From positions 144,688-208,687 of the forward strand of contig JARBJD010000115.1 in the NCBI GenBank assembly GCA_033064195.1: a stretch of 64,000 nucleotides of DNA, given 5' to 3'. The notes under the pieces are model-generated. The model was not told where the DNA came from. It searched no databases and saw nothing but the letters and a program-made list of their open reading frames with translations. Origin of the DNA: Blattamonas nauphoetae (taxonomy: Eukaryota; Preaxostyla; Oxymonadida). Shown piece by piece: positions 44,258 to 54,701 of this stretch. Positions within the stretch are counted from its first letter, which is position 1. Each line of letters starts with the position of its first letter. A program made the position numbers and the translations under genes.

Positions 44258-44905
44258 CACGGACAGAAATGGAGAGAATTGATTCGAAAGGGGTGTGTCC
44301 GTTGATGATGAATCGCGTGAGGGTGTTGGGAGACACGTGGATGTCCGAACCAGCGGAAGAAGAACCATCGAAGAGGATGAGACGTGAGAACAATCAATAA
44401 CACTGATCGAACTCCCAACTCCATCCAGTCCGGTTCCCACCACAAATGCTGTCTGTTTCGAGTTCGAGATGATCTTGCTCGACGTCACGACCACTTCGGA
44501 CGATGACTCTTTTGCCAAAGCCATCCCATCACTTCCACAGTCCAATGTCAGCTTGGAAAGTGACACTGTCGAGTTCTCAAACAAGAACAGTGAATGGGAT
44601 TCGTCTGTGTGACCTTTGGCAACATGGTTGAGATTTTGTGGACGTTCGTTTTCGGGTTCGTTCATCTCTGCTTGTCTCTCAGGGTTGGTAAGAGAGATTG
44701 TGGAAGTTGCTCCCTCCATTTTCAGTGTCGTGGAGATCACCGGGTAATCGAGGAGTTCAAAGACACCCGCAGAGAGATGGAGGACATCGTTGTTTGGTTG
44801 ATTGTTTTGGTTATCGAGATCAAGGTGATAATCCATGATGTAAGATCGAGAGGTTGCTTCATGTGATGCAATTGCCAAGATAAAGAATCACAAAGTTGAT
44901 TGCAA
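44258..44905 (-). pseudogene. 5' fragment of a beta-helix surface gene
   Basis: The fragment matches the first ~220 codons of the paralogs (DYHLDLDNQNNQPNNDVLHL, NSTVSLSKLTLDCGSDGMAL, GSSISVIDCSHVSSSSMVLL), then homology stops near 44258 in the PSPFLSV region. The start codon position is mutated, and the signal-peptide tryptophan codon TGG is TGA here, so a full signal peptide cannot be made. An open frame from 44878 therefore starts inside the former signal peptide. It is a decayed partial duplicate, possibly a donor for gene conversion. Confidence 0.75.
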
Positions 44906-45075
44906 TCAATGAAGATGCACTTTAATCAGATCATGAAGCCATTATTCGAACATTATCGAAATTGAACAAAACAGAAGATTCAATTGAGCTTCACTTCGAA
45001 GCCCTTGGACGAGTCAGATGTGTAACTGAATAAAAGACAACGAAAATGAGAAAAGTGAATGCAAATTAGTGTTCT

Positions 45076-46439
45076 TACCATGCGGATCTAACCCGACCAC
45101 ATGGATCTAACCCGACTCCAAAAGACACTTTTTTCGACTCAAATCTCAATCCATCCCAGATTTCTCCGAACCCACATTTGAGTGAGTCCAACCCATTTGG
45201 AGATTGGATTCCTCCCTCCCCCATGAATCATCGAGGGAGAAATCGAACTTCCAAAATAGGATTCCAGGGCTGGGGCGCCTATTTCGGAGTCAGGGTATCG
45301 ACCCTTTTTTGGCTCCAAAATAGGAGGTCCTTAACATTTAAGCTTAGGGAATCCAAACTTCAGAACCACTTTTCTCCACGCCTGTTCAAGATTTTTCTTT
45401 TCGTTTCATTTCTGGTGGTTTGGGATGGTTTTCTCTCGAAATGACAATTTTCGAAAAATGAAAATTCTTGGGGGACCTGGGTGGAAATTGAGGGTCAAAA
45501 CTGATTTCCCTGCAGATTAAGCTTAGGATCTTGAAAACTTGTTTTGATCATATCTCCACAACCAGACATAGTTCGGACATGAAGTTTTCACCAATATGGA
45601 TCTTTTGATGAGAATTAATTTTTTGGTAAATTTTGAAAATATCGAAGACTTCCTATTTTGGCTTTTTCGACTTTTCATCAATTTCTCCAGTCCTGTTCAA
45701 GAATTTTCATTAATATTAAGTTTTGTTGAAAAACATTGTTCGTATTCATTCGGACCTGGGTTGAAATCGATTTAATGGAATTTGATTTCAGATTAAAAAC
45801 ATGAAGCAAAGTTAGTTAAGGAAGACCAAACATTAGAAAAATCATCAAATATTTATCTCAACTGCCGCAAGGGGATTTTTGTCAAAATTTTCCGAGAAAA
45901 TTAATTCTCATCAAAGATCCATATTGGTGAAAACTTCATGTCCGAACTATGTCTGGTTGTGGAGATATGATCAAAACAAGTTTTCAAGATCCTAAGCTTA
46001 ATCTGCAGGAAATCAGTTTTGACCCTCAATTTCCACCCAGGTCCCCCAAGAATTTTCATTTTTCGAAAAATTGTCATTTCGAGAGAAACCATCCCAAACC
46101 ACCAGAAATGAAACGAAAAGAAAAATCTTGAACAGGCGTGGAGAAAAGTGGTTCTGAAGTTTGATTCCCTAAGCTTAAATGTTAAGGACCTCCTATTTTG
46201 GAGCCAAAAAGGGTCGATACCCTGACTCCGAAATAGGCGCCCCAGCCCTGGAATCCTATTTTGGAAGTTCGATTTCTCCCTCGATGATTCATGGGGGAGG
46301 GAGGAATCCAATCTCCAAATGGGTTGGACTCACTCAAATGTGGGTTCGGAGAAATCTGGGATGGATTGAGATTTGAGTCGAAAAAAGTGTCTTTTGTAGT
46401 CGGGTTAGATCCATGTGGTCGGGTTAGATCCGCATGGTA
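45076..46439. mobile_element. Foldback element with ~540-bp inverted repeats, target duplication TTCT
   Basis: The left arm from 45076 and right arm ending at 46439 are near-perfect inverted copies for roughly 540 bp (outer ends TACCATGCGGATC and its complement), leaving a ~270-bp A/T-rich centre. TTCT flanks both ends (45072-45075 and 46440-46443). A short motif (GGATCTAACCCGAC) is repeated twice at each tip. No protein is encoded; open frames within the arms mirror each other and are artefacts. Such long arms would fold into a hairpin in single strands or RNA. Confidence 0.85.
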
Positions 46440-49400
46440 TTCTAAGTTTTCAATCTTCGGTTCAGGCGAGCTCTCCGCTTCCTTCGTCTTTTCTGTTTCC
46501 GATCCAGATGGTTTGTCTGTCACATTGATTGCTCGTTCGGTCATGTTTTCTTTCTCAGGTTGATCACAATCTGCATCTTTCATCTCGGTCGTTGGGGTTT
46601 CGTCAGTTGTTTCGATCATTTCTTCTTTCTTCTCGACTGGCTTCTTCGAGCGGCATCTCCAAATCACCAGCAGAACAACAATCACAACAGCAATAACAAC
46701 AACCACAACAACAATCACGGGAATCAGCCACAACATGCTTCTGGGTGTCTCGCGAAGAACGAGTGATTGAGAGGCGATCAAGCTGTCCCCGTTCAGAAGG
46801 CGAACCTTCCATTCCAATTTCTTCGAAAGATTCCCAACGTCTTTTGGTGTCACAATGATCTCAATTTCAGTTTCTGTGAAGATCGATGCTGTGCTTGTGT
46901 CAACAGCCAGAGTCAACGATTCTTCCGAGTTTCCATCCTCCAACGATGTAAACACTTCAAGTTGAAGTCCACAAGGAAGGAATCCACTTCCAATCAGATT
47001 CAATAAGTATTTTCCAGATGACTTGTCAAGAGTGATTTGGGAATGGTAAGTGTCAAGGAATGGAATCGACAATTTCGTTGTTGTTCCCGACACAGAGCAT
47101 CCATCACCAGAGATTCCAGATCCAGGGAACAGATGGCTTCGACCATCCCCAGTCAGGCCTCCAACAAACAGCGTCCCATCCGAACTGCACATCACGTTTC
47201 GACGAGCTGATGGGAAGTCACGGTTCGTTGGTCCATTCGACTCGAAATACACATCGCGAAGTGACACATTCCCTCCTCTTTGCATGATCGCTCCTTGCGC
47301 CCAGTTCGTCAGACTGCACGATTTCAGCACAGCTGTCGAGTTCACAAGATCAATCGTTCCTGTCGACCACGAACACAGATCGCTGTTTGAGCTGCCAATT
47401 TCCGAGTTTGTTGTGAGATGTGGTGTGTATTTGATCACTCCATTCCTGAACTCAAACGATCCTGACGACACAGAAACCAGCTTCAGGTCGAGTGACGAAG
47501 AGTGAATCAGAGCATCCACGTCTGTCAGCGTCAGAGACGAATTCGACACAGAAAACACAACCAGCGAACTCGACGAGAATGTCTCAGTAACAATCAGCGA
47601 TGGACGCACGAGGCCTCCCTGCTTCAAAACCATTTCACTGTCACCGAAAATTGGAACCGACTTCGAGATTGTGTCAGAGACCACAATGATCATCTCGATT
47701 GACTTCATTCTCATCTTCGTAGCTGTTTCAAAAGCTGAATCAAGCAATCTGCATTCACTCTCTTTTTCTTGACAGTTTCCATCATCTGCCATCGTCTTGT
47801 TAACTTTGATGACAAACGGTGTCGGAAAGGGAGGAAAGACGAGTGAGAACCCAATCGATCCCATCATCACTGGTGCGCCTTCGAATGTGATCTTCTCCAT
47901 TTTGTATGTCTCTCCGAATGAGAATCTGTCGTCTTCTCCGCCAGGTCCAACCGACACTGTCGACGAGATCTGACTTTCTAATCCCGTCTGATCTTCGGCG
48001 AACGTGAAAGTAAGAGAGAGGCTGGGACTCCCTTCGAAGTGGATTGTGTACTCACCCACTGGCAAGTGTCGTCCTTCCAGCGTGACCAACACTTCGCCAA
48101 GTGTTTCTGTTTGTTCTAATTTGCAGCAACGAACAAACGACGGGTTAAACGAAATATCGAAAGAGAGTGGAAGAGCAGGAAGGTCGATTGGAGTGGCTGA
48201 GATGGATGCAGCGACGAGTGTATAATTGGATCGGAACTGAAGTCTTTCTTTGTCTCCGAATGACAGCGCTTCGCTAGTTCCGGTTTTAGAGAGAGTGGGG
48301 AAGTCGACAACGACAAGACGAGTGATGGCAGGCGGAGAGCCAGTCAATAATTTTTCGTATTCACCAGTGTTGTCGAGCAGCAGCAGCATCTTGCCTTTCA
48401 CTGCGTGTTGTGTCTTCACTTCAATCGTCCCACTAACCACATTGTCGGGAATGTCGAGTTTGAGACTTGTGATTGTTGTCGCAGTCCCAAATTGTTCGAT
48501 AATACCTGTGCGATGCCAAGAGAGATACAGACTTGTGGCGGGTTTGTCGGTGTGACAGTCCGAAACACGCTCCTTCAGTTCAGCTTCAGTCATAGCGCCA
48601 GAGTGGATGTACACATCACTTCCATTTGTTGCTGAATTGCCTCTGAACTGCACAGATGTCAGTGAAAGCTTGGAAATCTGGAGGTACAGAACTCCCCCAA
48701 ATCCACCTTTCAGGCCAGCCGTACAGTCCATGAACACAGTGTTGGTGATCGTGGCTGTCGTTACTGCAGAGACATACATACATCCACCGTATGCGTCTGA
48801 GACTGTGGTTGTCATATCGTTGAAGAAGCATCTGTCGATGGAGAGGAGAGAGGAATACTGTATTCAGGCTTCTGATTAGGATCCGACTGATCTGACCACT
48901 TTTGATCCGACACTTCATAAAATGATTATATCGCCTTTGTTTGTTCAAAAACTGTGTTTAATCGAACAAAAAAGTTGAAATGAAGTGAAAAAAGAAATTT
49001 CTCAGTACTTGCTTCGAACCAATGGGTCCGGGTTGATTCCAAAACTAAAGTCATGTGTACAGGGATAGACACAATTTGAGAGTAGGATGAACATATCATG
49101 ATCGAAAGTTGTGAGAATTAACTGGGAATTCTTTTCGAAATCGATGATTTCTCAGAAAGTGGCGGGATCACAAAGGGACAGATCCGTCCACTTCACCCAA
49201 AGTGTCTTTAATTCGAACACAAACTCCTTTCTTTTGTATTATGAAGACAGCAAAGTGATTTTTTTCAATTGAGAGGTGAAATGAACAGCTGAAAAGTGTG
49301 GAAAACGAGAAAAAGTAAGAAAACTCGAAGCTCCCAAATAGGCGATGATCGGACGAGAAAAAAGTGCCCGTCGGATCATTTGATCCGACGAATGCACTAA

Positions 49401-50737
49401 AATGTGCTGACGAATCAAACCCCTGGGAATACTGGTGACTCAGCGCTGCACCGTAATCAGATCCGACGCAATTCATAAACGAGCAGAGCGAGAGGGTCAG
49501 ACTTCCACTGTTCCCAGATTTGCAGAAGACGACAAGTGCCCCACCATATTGTCCTTCGATGTTTTTACAAGAGCATTCAGTCAGCGTGATGTCATGAGGG
49601 GCATACAGATACACACAGGCACCGTTCTCATCCGATTTCATGTCGATGAACGTGCACAGGTGGAATGTGACGGTGATTTGGTCGGTTTGTTGTATAGCTT
49701 CGTAGCGGTCACCCTCTTTGAAGTGTTGGCGAGTGAACGAGGTCGGAATTGTTGGCGTTCGATGAACAGTGCGAGAATGACGTGTTCACACAACCAAAAC
49801 TACCAAATGCGTTGATGTCAAGACACCCTGTTCCAGACAGATGCGATATGCACAACGTCACGTCATTGCCAACCAACTTTTGAGAAAGACCATGAGCAAC
49901 AACAAGACCAGAACGAGAGCATCCACGCGACGTCACATTTCGAAGAGCACTCCCAACAAGCAATGTCGACGTCTCCCACAAAATAATCTCAGCCGATCGT
50001 GTTGAATCGTGGGAGAGCAATCCAAAGTCCAGCAGAGGGCCTGTTCCCAAAATCAGCGACACATTCGACAAAACAAGTCCAGCTCCACTCACGGAGAGGA
50101 ATGGAGATGGTTTGTCCGAGTGGGGTGTGTCCGTTGATAATGAATCGCGTGGGGGTGTGGGGAGACACGTGGATGTCCGAACCAGCGGAAGAAGAACCAT
50201 CGAAGAGGATGAGACGTGAGAACAATCAATAACACTGATCGAACTCCCAACCCCATCCAGTCCTGTTCCCACCACAAATGCTGTCTGTTTCGAGTTCGAG
50301 ATGATCTTGCTCGAGGACACAACCACTGAGGACGATGACACTTTAGCCAAAGCCATCCCATCACTTCCACAGTCAAATGTCAGCTTGTTCATTGACACTG
50401 TGGAGTTATCAAACAAGAACAGTGAATGTGACATATCCCTGCGATCTTTGGCTATATGGTTGAGATCTTGTGGACGTTCGTTTTCGTGTTCGTTCATCAC
50501 TGGTTGTCTCTCAGGGTATGCATGAGAGATTGTGGATGAGCTCCCCTCCAGTTTCAGCATAGTGGATGTCACTGGATAATCGAGGAGTTCAAAGACACCC
50601 GCAGAGAGATGGAGGATATCGTTGTTTAGTTCATCGTTTCTGTTGAAGTAATCAAGATGATGATCCATGATATCAGATAGTTGCATCGCTTCATGCGATG
50701 CAATTGTCAAGATAAAGAACCACAAAGCTTTGAACAT
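46182..50737 (-). pseudogene. Beta-helix surface gene with three lesions
   Basis: This is a paralog of the 27492-32029 gene. ATG at 50735-50737 starts the signal peptide MFKALWFFILTIASHEAMQ. Lesions: (1) near 49740-49765 the region after CSSNA carries 7 extra bases relative to the 23106-27047 paralog, shifting the frame; (2) a 566-bp element interrupts the codons for SHQYSSLLSIDRCFF (48861-49426); (3) the foldback element replaces the last codon, so the frame now runs 86 codons into its right arm and stops at 46182, whereas without it the protein would end two codons on at TAA 45066-45068. The transmembrane helix (LIPVIVVVVVVIAVVIVVLL) and tail remain readable. The downstream part is otherwise open and highly similar to its paralog, so decay is recent. 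Confidence 0.75.
48861..49426. mobile_element. 566-bp non-autonomous element, 8-bp target duplication GAATACTG
   Basis: GAATACTG stands immediately before (48853-48860) and after (49427-49434). Close to the ends are imperfect inverted repeats (CAGGCTTCTGATT near the left, complement of CAGGGGTTTGATT near the right). An 8-bp duplication with CAGG-type ends fits hAT elements, although TATT precedes CAGG on the left. The interior contains repeated GATCCGAC motifs and no gene. Excision with one duplication copy restores the paralogous codons. Confidence 0.7.
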
Positions 50738-51382
50738 TCTGAGATGTTTTATTTGTGAAATCGATCCCATTTTTTAAATCTAATTCAAAATAAGTTCAAT
50801 TTTTCTCCTTCAAATTCGAGCAGGACGGGCTAATGTTCTCCGAGAATGTTGATAAAAGTTGAATTGTCTTCCTTGAGTTCCATTAAAATCCGAAGTCAGT
50901 CTCCACAAGGAGCTAACATAAAAGAAAAGGGCCTGATCCTTCATTTTTCCTATCTCTCCATTACTGGGATAATTCATATTTTCTGAAACCAGACACACAC
51001 TTCCCTTGAACAACTAAGGACGTATTGCCCTCGTTACTGTCATCACAGACCAGTTTCCTGAAGTCATTGACTCAGATGTCTTCTTCTGTCTGAACCAACG
51101 GACATCTCTCATCAAAACCTCATTGACCATTTGGAGATCAACTTGTTTTGTCTGTGTCTCTCTTTTTTAAGAGCATCAAATCTTCCTGCCTTAATCTCGG
51201 ATGATTCATTGAATTGTTGACTTTTCAGGACAGCTCTGCACAACAATCGAATCTAGTCCATATGGAATGGACGAGGATCATCGGACTGTGCCCATGAACA
51301 ACGACACTCACAATCAGATGGAGATGTGAGATGGGGAGACAGATGTGAAAAAGGCGATGAAACCATCATCCCATAATGATCA
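50738..51382. other. Intergenic region, duplicate of 32030-32674
   Basis: It is the presumed promoter region between the decayed beta-helix gene (-) and the truncated GyrI-like gene (+). It aligns along its length with 32030-32674, with scattered substitutions and small indels and no other feature seen. Confidence 0.6.
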
Positions 51383-51666
51383 ATGCCGAAGACCCACCCA
51401 CTCACAGCAAAAGACAAGACAGCTAAGATGATGAAGGAGGTGCCAATAGAAGAGAAGGCAGACACTTTAAACACGCAAACAGCGAGGAAGAAAGCAGCGA
51501 CTGAAGACTTCGTGGTGGAAATGAAGCGCTATGATCGGATCCGTGGGATTGGGTTGAAAACGATGGCAACTATGACCGATGTTTCAGCCAAAGCGGCCGA
51601 ACTTTGGGGAAAGCGATTCGGCCCACGAATGAGGGAAATCTCGGGGTTGCATCCAGGTTCGTTAGG
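51383..51666 (+). pseudogene. GyrI-like gene, 5' part, cut by the virus-like element
   Basis: It encodes the first ~95 residues of the GyrI-like protein (MKRYDRIRGIGLKTMATMTD, AELWGKRFGPRMREISGLHP), nearly identical to 32675-32958. Homology ends exactly after GTTAGG at 51661-51666, where the element begins; five element-derived codons (through VVV) then lead to a stop at 51677-51679. The C-terminal half of the binding domain is missing from the window and should reappear on the far side of the element. Confidence 0.85.
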
Positions 51667-51950
51667 AGTAGTGGTATAAGCGAAATGGGAACCAAACTGG
51701 CATAGGTGATACTCCTAGGAGAATTGGAACGAGAAATCAATTTGAATCTCAAAGCCAATTGATTTTTTTTAATATGACTCATTCTAATTTCCATCTCACT
51801 TACTACTGAAAATATTGACATTTCAGAGTAGTCAATATTTAGCCGTAAATTCAAAAATAAAGGCGAAAAACGGACCTCTTGAAAAGTGTCTTTTTTGAAG
51901 CAAATTTTGAGTACTTTTAGAAAACAACGTCGATTTCTTTTTTTATTCAA

Positions 51951-51968
51951 TTTTTTAATTTGTATAAA
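51951..51968 (+). promoter_or_regulatory. Upstream motif TTTTTTAATTTGTA before an element gene
   Basis: TTTTTTAATTTGTATAAA directly precedes the ATG at 51969. The same motif, TTTTTTAATTTGTATTAA, directly precedes the ATG at 54269, and variants occur before the start regions at 54702 and 62287. Position and conservation suggest a core promoter or initiator of the element, specific to one gene class. Confidence 0.5.
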
Positions 51969-52562
51969 ATGAGCAGCGTCTTGACACCAACACAACTCCG
52001 AGAAATTCTCGAGAAAGATAATTTGATCATGAAATCACCTCCGACTCTCAATCGACAAGGAACAACATATCTCACAGGAAGTACTTTCGAATACTATCTC
52101 GAAGATAAACCAGATGAAACATATCAAGTGTACGTCAATAGTTTCGTCAAAGGATACAGACCACATCTGAATCGTCAGAAATATCTTCGACCAGCAAATC
52201 GTTGCACAAAAGAGAAGCTAATTGAATCAATGAAAAATGAGAATTGTGAACTCATTTCTGAATACACTCATTCAAACACTCCAGTAACATATCGGTATGA
52301 AGGAGTCGAATGGATAGTCATCCCATCAAAATGGATGAAAGGATTCAGAACTCATCAGAACAAACGAAAACGATACACACAATCGTTTGTTGAAAATGAA
52401 TTGAAAAAAGAGAATTGTGAACTCATTGGAACATACACAAAGGTACTCGAGCCATTCAAATATCGCGATTTACGAACAAAGAATGAGTATTACGTTCGCT
52501 TGGACAATTGGTTGTATTTTGGAGACCGTCCTCACTTGAGAAAGTACCATGATCGGTCTTGA
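51969..52562 (+). CDS. Tandem-repeat protein with three W..G.RPHL-type units
   Basis: The 197-residue product starts at ATG 51969 (an in-frame TTG at 51960 lies within the promoter-like motif). It has three ~60-residue units: a helical start (LREILEKDNLI, KLIESMKNENCELI, SFVENELKKENCELI), a strand around xEYT....PVTYRY or TYTKVLEPFKYR, and an aromatic strand ending in a glycine motif (FVKGYRPHLNR, WMKGFRTHQNK, WLYFGDRPHLRK). I do not recognise the family with certainty. The layout recalls repeated treble-clef/zinc-ribbon modules of phage and virus proteins (EW..RP...G..CP.C), but with the metal-binding cysteines missing. A paralog lies at 54269-54658. The role is unknown; DNA binding is one possibility. 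Confidence 0.6.
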   Translation: MSSVLTPTQLREILEKDNLIMKSPPTLNRQGTTYLTGSTFEYYLEDKPDETYQVYVNSFVKGYRPHLNRQKYLRPANRCTKEKLIESMKNENCELISEYTHSNTPVTYRYEGVEWIVIPSKWMKGFRTHQNKRKRYTQSFVENELKKENCELIGTYTKVLEPFKYRDLRTKNEYYVRLDNWLYFGDRPHLRKYHDRS

Positions 52563-54268
52563 AACTACTGAAAATCTATTTTTGACCGCAAATCAAGTGA
52601 AACCAAAGTGAGAACCATTTCGAAAAATTCTGAAAAAAATTCTAAAATCTCGGGGACACTGTCGGTCATCGATCAAGACAATCCTGATGAAAATCGGTTG
52701 AGAATTCGTCGAACTGCGTACCGAACTTAGGTCGAAAAAGTGACGAAAAAGTCGATGTTCGGATTTCGCCACTATGAACACCTTTATGTCTCAAATTGTG
52801 CTCAAACACGTTCTAAAATTACAAAATTGATGTTGATAGGTGAAATTTTAGGAAAAAAGCACTTTTGAAAAAAAAGTTAGATCCGACCCCACAACATATT
52901 TTGAAAATGACAAAATTTTTAAGGAGGAGAAAGTGACGTCTCGCTCTTCTCCTACACGTCACTTTTCGCCCTCTGATGGTCTCCGTAGGTCTCAAATCGA
53001 TAGTTGACAGGTATTCACGTCATTCGGTTCTGACGATCCTCGACACACGATCGTTTTCACAATTTTTCACCAATTTTCATTTCTCATTGATTTCCTTCAA
53101 ACCACTTCGCAATCGTACTAAAACAACCCTTTTTTGAGAATTCTGGTTGTACACCACCTATAGTTCACTTTTTCTGGACGGTTCTTCGATCACACCTCTG
53201 ACGACACATTTGCACCAACATTTTGACACTATGGATTTTTTGATCAGGATTTCGTCACAAATCCTTCTTTCTCGCGGTATGAGTAAGGTGTGCCTAAATT
53301 TTGAGGAGATTTTGTCGGATAGTTCTCCCATAAAGTCACTTTTTCATGTTTTCACTTCACAACTTTTGACCGTTTTTGTCACTTCAAAACCGACTGTAGC
53401 CCCTTTCATTTCATCACTTTTGCTCCCCATTTCACCTCGAATTAGTTCATCATTCCTCTTCATTTTTCTCAATTCACTTCCATTTTGTGGGCCGTTCTCA
53501 CTTCACTAGCACATCATTTTAGTCGAATTTTCATCAACTTTTTCACAAAAACAGAGCAAAAGAAAGCGAAACAAGCATGAATGAAGTGGGCAAGTATGAA
53601 ACTGAGAGGGAAATTGACGATCGTGAAAACGGTGTGAAATGTGGCGTCAATAGTGAAAATGTCGCTTGTGTTTGGTCCTTTTTCTCTTAAAAACAACAAA
53701 AATGATTCAAAAATGTTCGTGAAATGATGAAGATTCCGGAAAAATTCCGAGATCTGAAGTGAGCCGTTTAATGGCGGATCTCTGCAAAAGTCCGGAAAAT
53801 CCAGTAAACGAGAATTAGTGTGAAACATTTGAGAAAAAGGTTAGTTGAAAGAAGTATGAATGAAGTGGTAAAAAAGAGTAAACAATGAGAAAACGAAGAC
53901 GGAAGTGACGTGAAAAATGAAACAATAATGAGTGAAAATGAAGTGACAATTCGGCTGAAACTAGTGAAAACAGAGCTGAAATAAGATGAAAGTGAGAGTG
54001 AAATGATGAAGAATGCATACTTTTACCGAGATCTGCACCCGGTTGTGAAACCCCGCATAACTCTGCAAAAGTCCGAAATCTTCAAAAAACGGAGCATTCC
54101 ACGATGATTCTGGACATCAGAGGAATCTGAAACGCGAAGAATTAGAACGAAACAAGCATAGTTGAGAAATGAGTGATCGAACCCATTGATCCTCGATCTG
54201 AGAGAAAAATCCAAAACTGAGAAACCAACGAAAGAAAATCTAATTCTGAATTTTTTAATTTGTATTAA
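52563..54268. other. Long non-coding stretch within the element
   Basis: It is A/T-rich with no convincing gene. A plus-strand frame (53147-53509) and a minus-strand frame (53514-53828) are low-complexity Phe/Ser/His-rich and probably chance. A 10-bp perfect stem (52930-52939 AAAGTGACGT pairing with 52956-52965 ACGTCACTTT, 16-nt loop) is present. Runs of GTGAAA/GAAGTG-like words recur at 53500-54010. Confidence 0.5.
54250..54268 (+). promoter_or_regulatory. Upstream motif TTTTTTAATTTGTA, second copy
   Basis: ATTTTTTAATTTGTATTAA abuts the ATG at 54269, matching the motif at 51951-51968 in sequence and spacing. A third, TTTTTTATTTTGTAG at 54684-54698, precedes the next gene, and TTTTATTTTTGTAG (minus strand, 62297-62310) lies 9 bases before the ATG at 62287. 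Confidence 0.5.
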
Positions 54269-54658
54269 ATGAATCCAACTGTGATGTACAAGGAAAGACG
54301 TCGAGTATGTTCGGAACAAGCATTAATTGAATCAATGAGAGAAGAGAACTGTTCACTAGTCTCTGAGTATGTCAGAAATAATGTGCCGGTGACGTATGTT
54401 CATGAGGGAGTTGAATGGAGAATAAAACCAAAGTTGTGGAATCAAGGAAACAGACCTCACTTAGCGAAACGTCGACACTACACTCAATCGTTCGTCGAAA
54501 ATGAATTGAAGAAATACAATTGTGAACTCGTTGGTGAGTACACCAAAGTTCTGGTTCCATTCACATATCGGGAGATTGGCGGAAGTGAAGTGTTCAGAAT
54601 TAGACTTGATGCATGGCTGACTGCTAAGAAAAAGCCCCATCTGAGAAAACAGAAATAA
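54269..54658 (+). CDS. Shorter paralog of the RPHL-repeat protein
   Basis: The 129-residue product has two repeat units corresponding to units two and three of the 51969-52562 protein: QALIESMREENCSLVSEYV ... GVEWRIKPKLWNQGNRPHL, and QSFVENELKKYNCELVGEYT ... RIRLDAWLTAKKKPHLRK. The N-terminal unit is absent and replaced by a short start (MNPTVMYKERRR). It ends in TAA 43 bp before the next gene's start region. Tandem duplication within the element is inferred; function unknown. Confidence 0.65.
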   Translation: MNPTVMYKERRRVCSEQALIESMREENCSLVSEYVRNNVPVTYVHEGVEWRIKPKLWNQGNRPHLAKRRHYTQSFVENELKKYNCELVGEYTKVLVPFTYREIGGSEVFRIRLDAWLTAKKKPHLRKQK

Positions 54659-54701
54659 AGGCTCAACTTTTTTTATTTTCGGATTTTTTATTTTGTAGGA
54701 A

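Noticed and set aside
45178-46311. ORFs inside the foldback element on both strands.
   Set aside because: They are mirror images arising from the inverted arms; no protein motif.
53147-53828. Two low-complexity ORFs in the element (120 and 104 codons).
   Set aside because: Phe/Ser/His-rich composition from T-rich DNA, no promoter-like motif, no domain.
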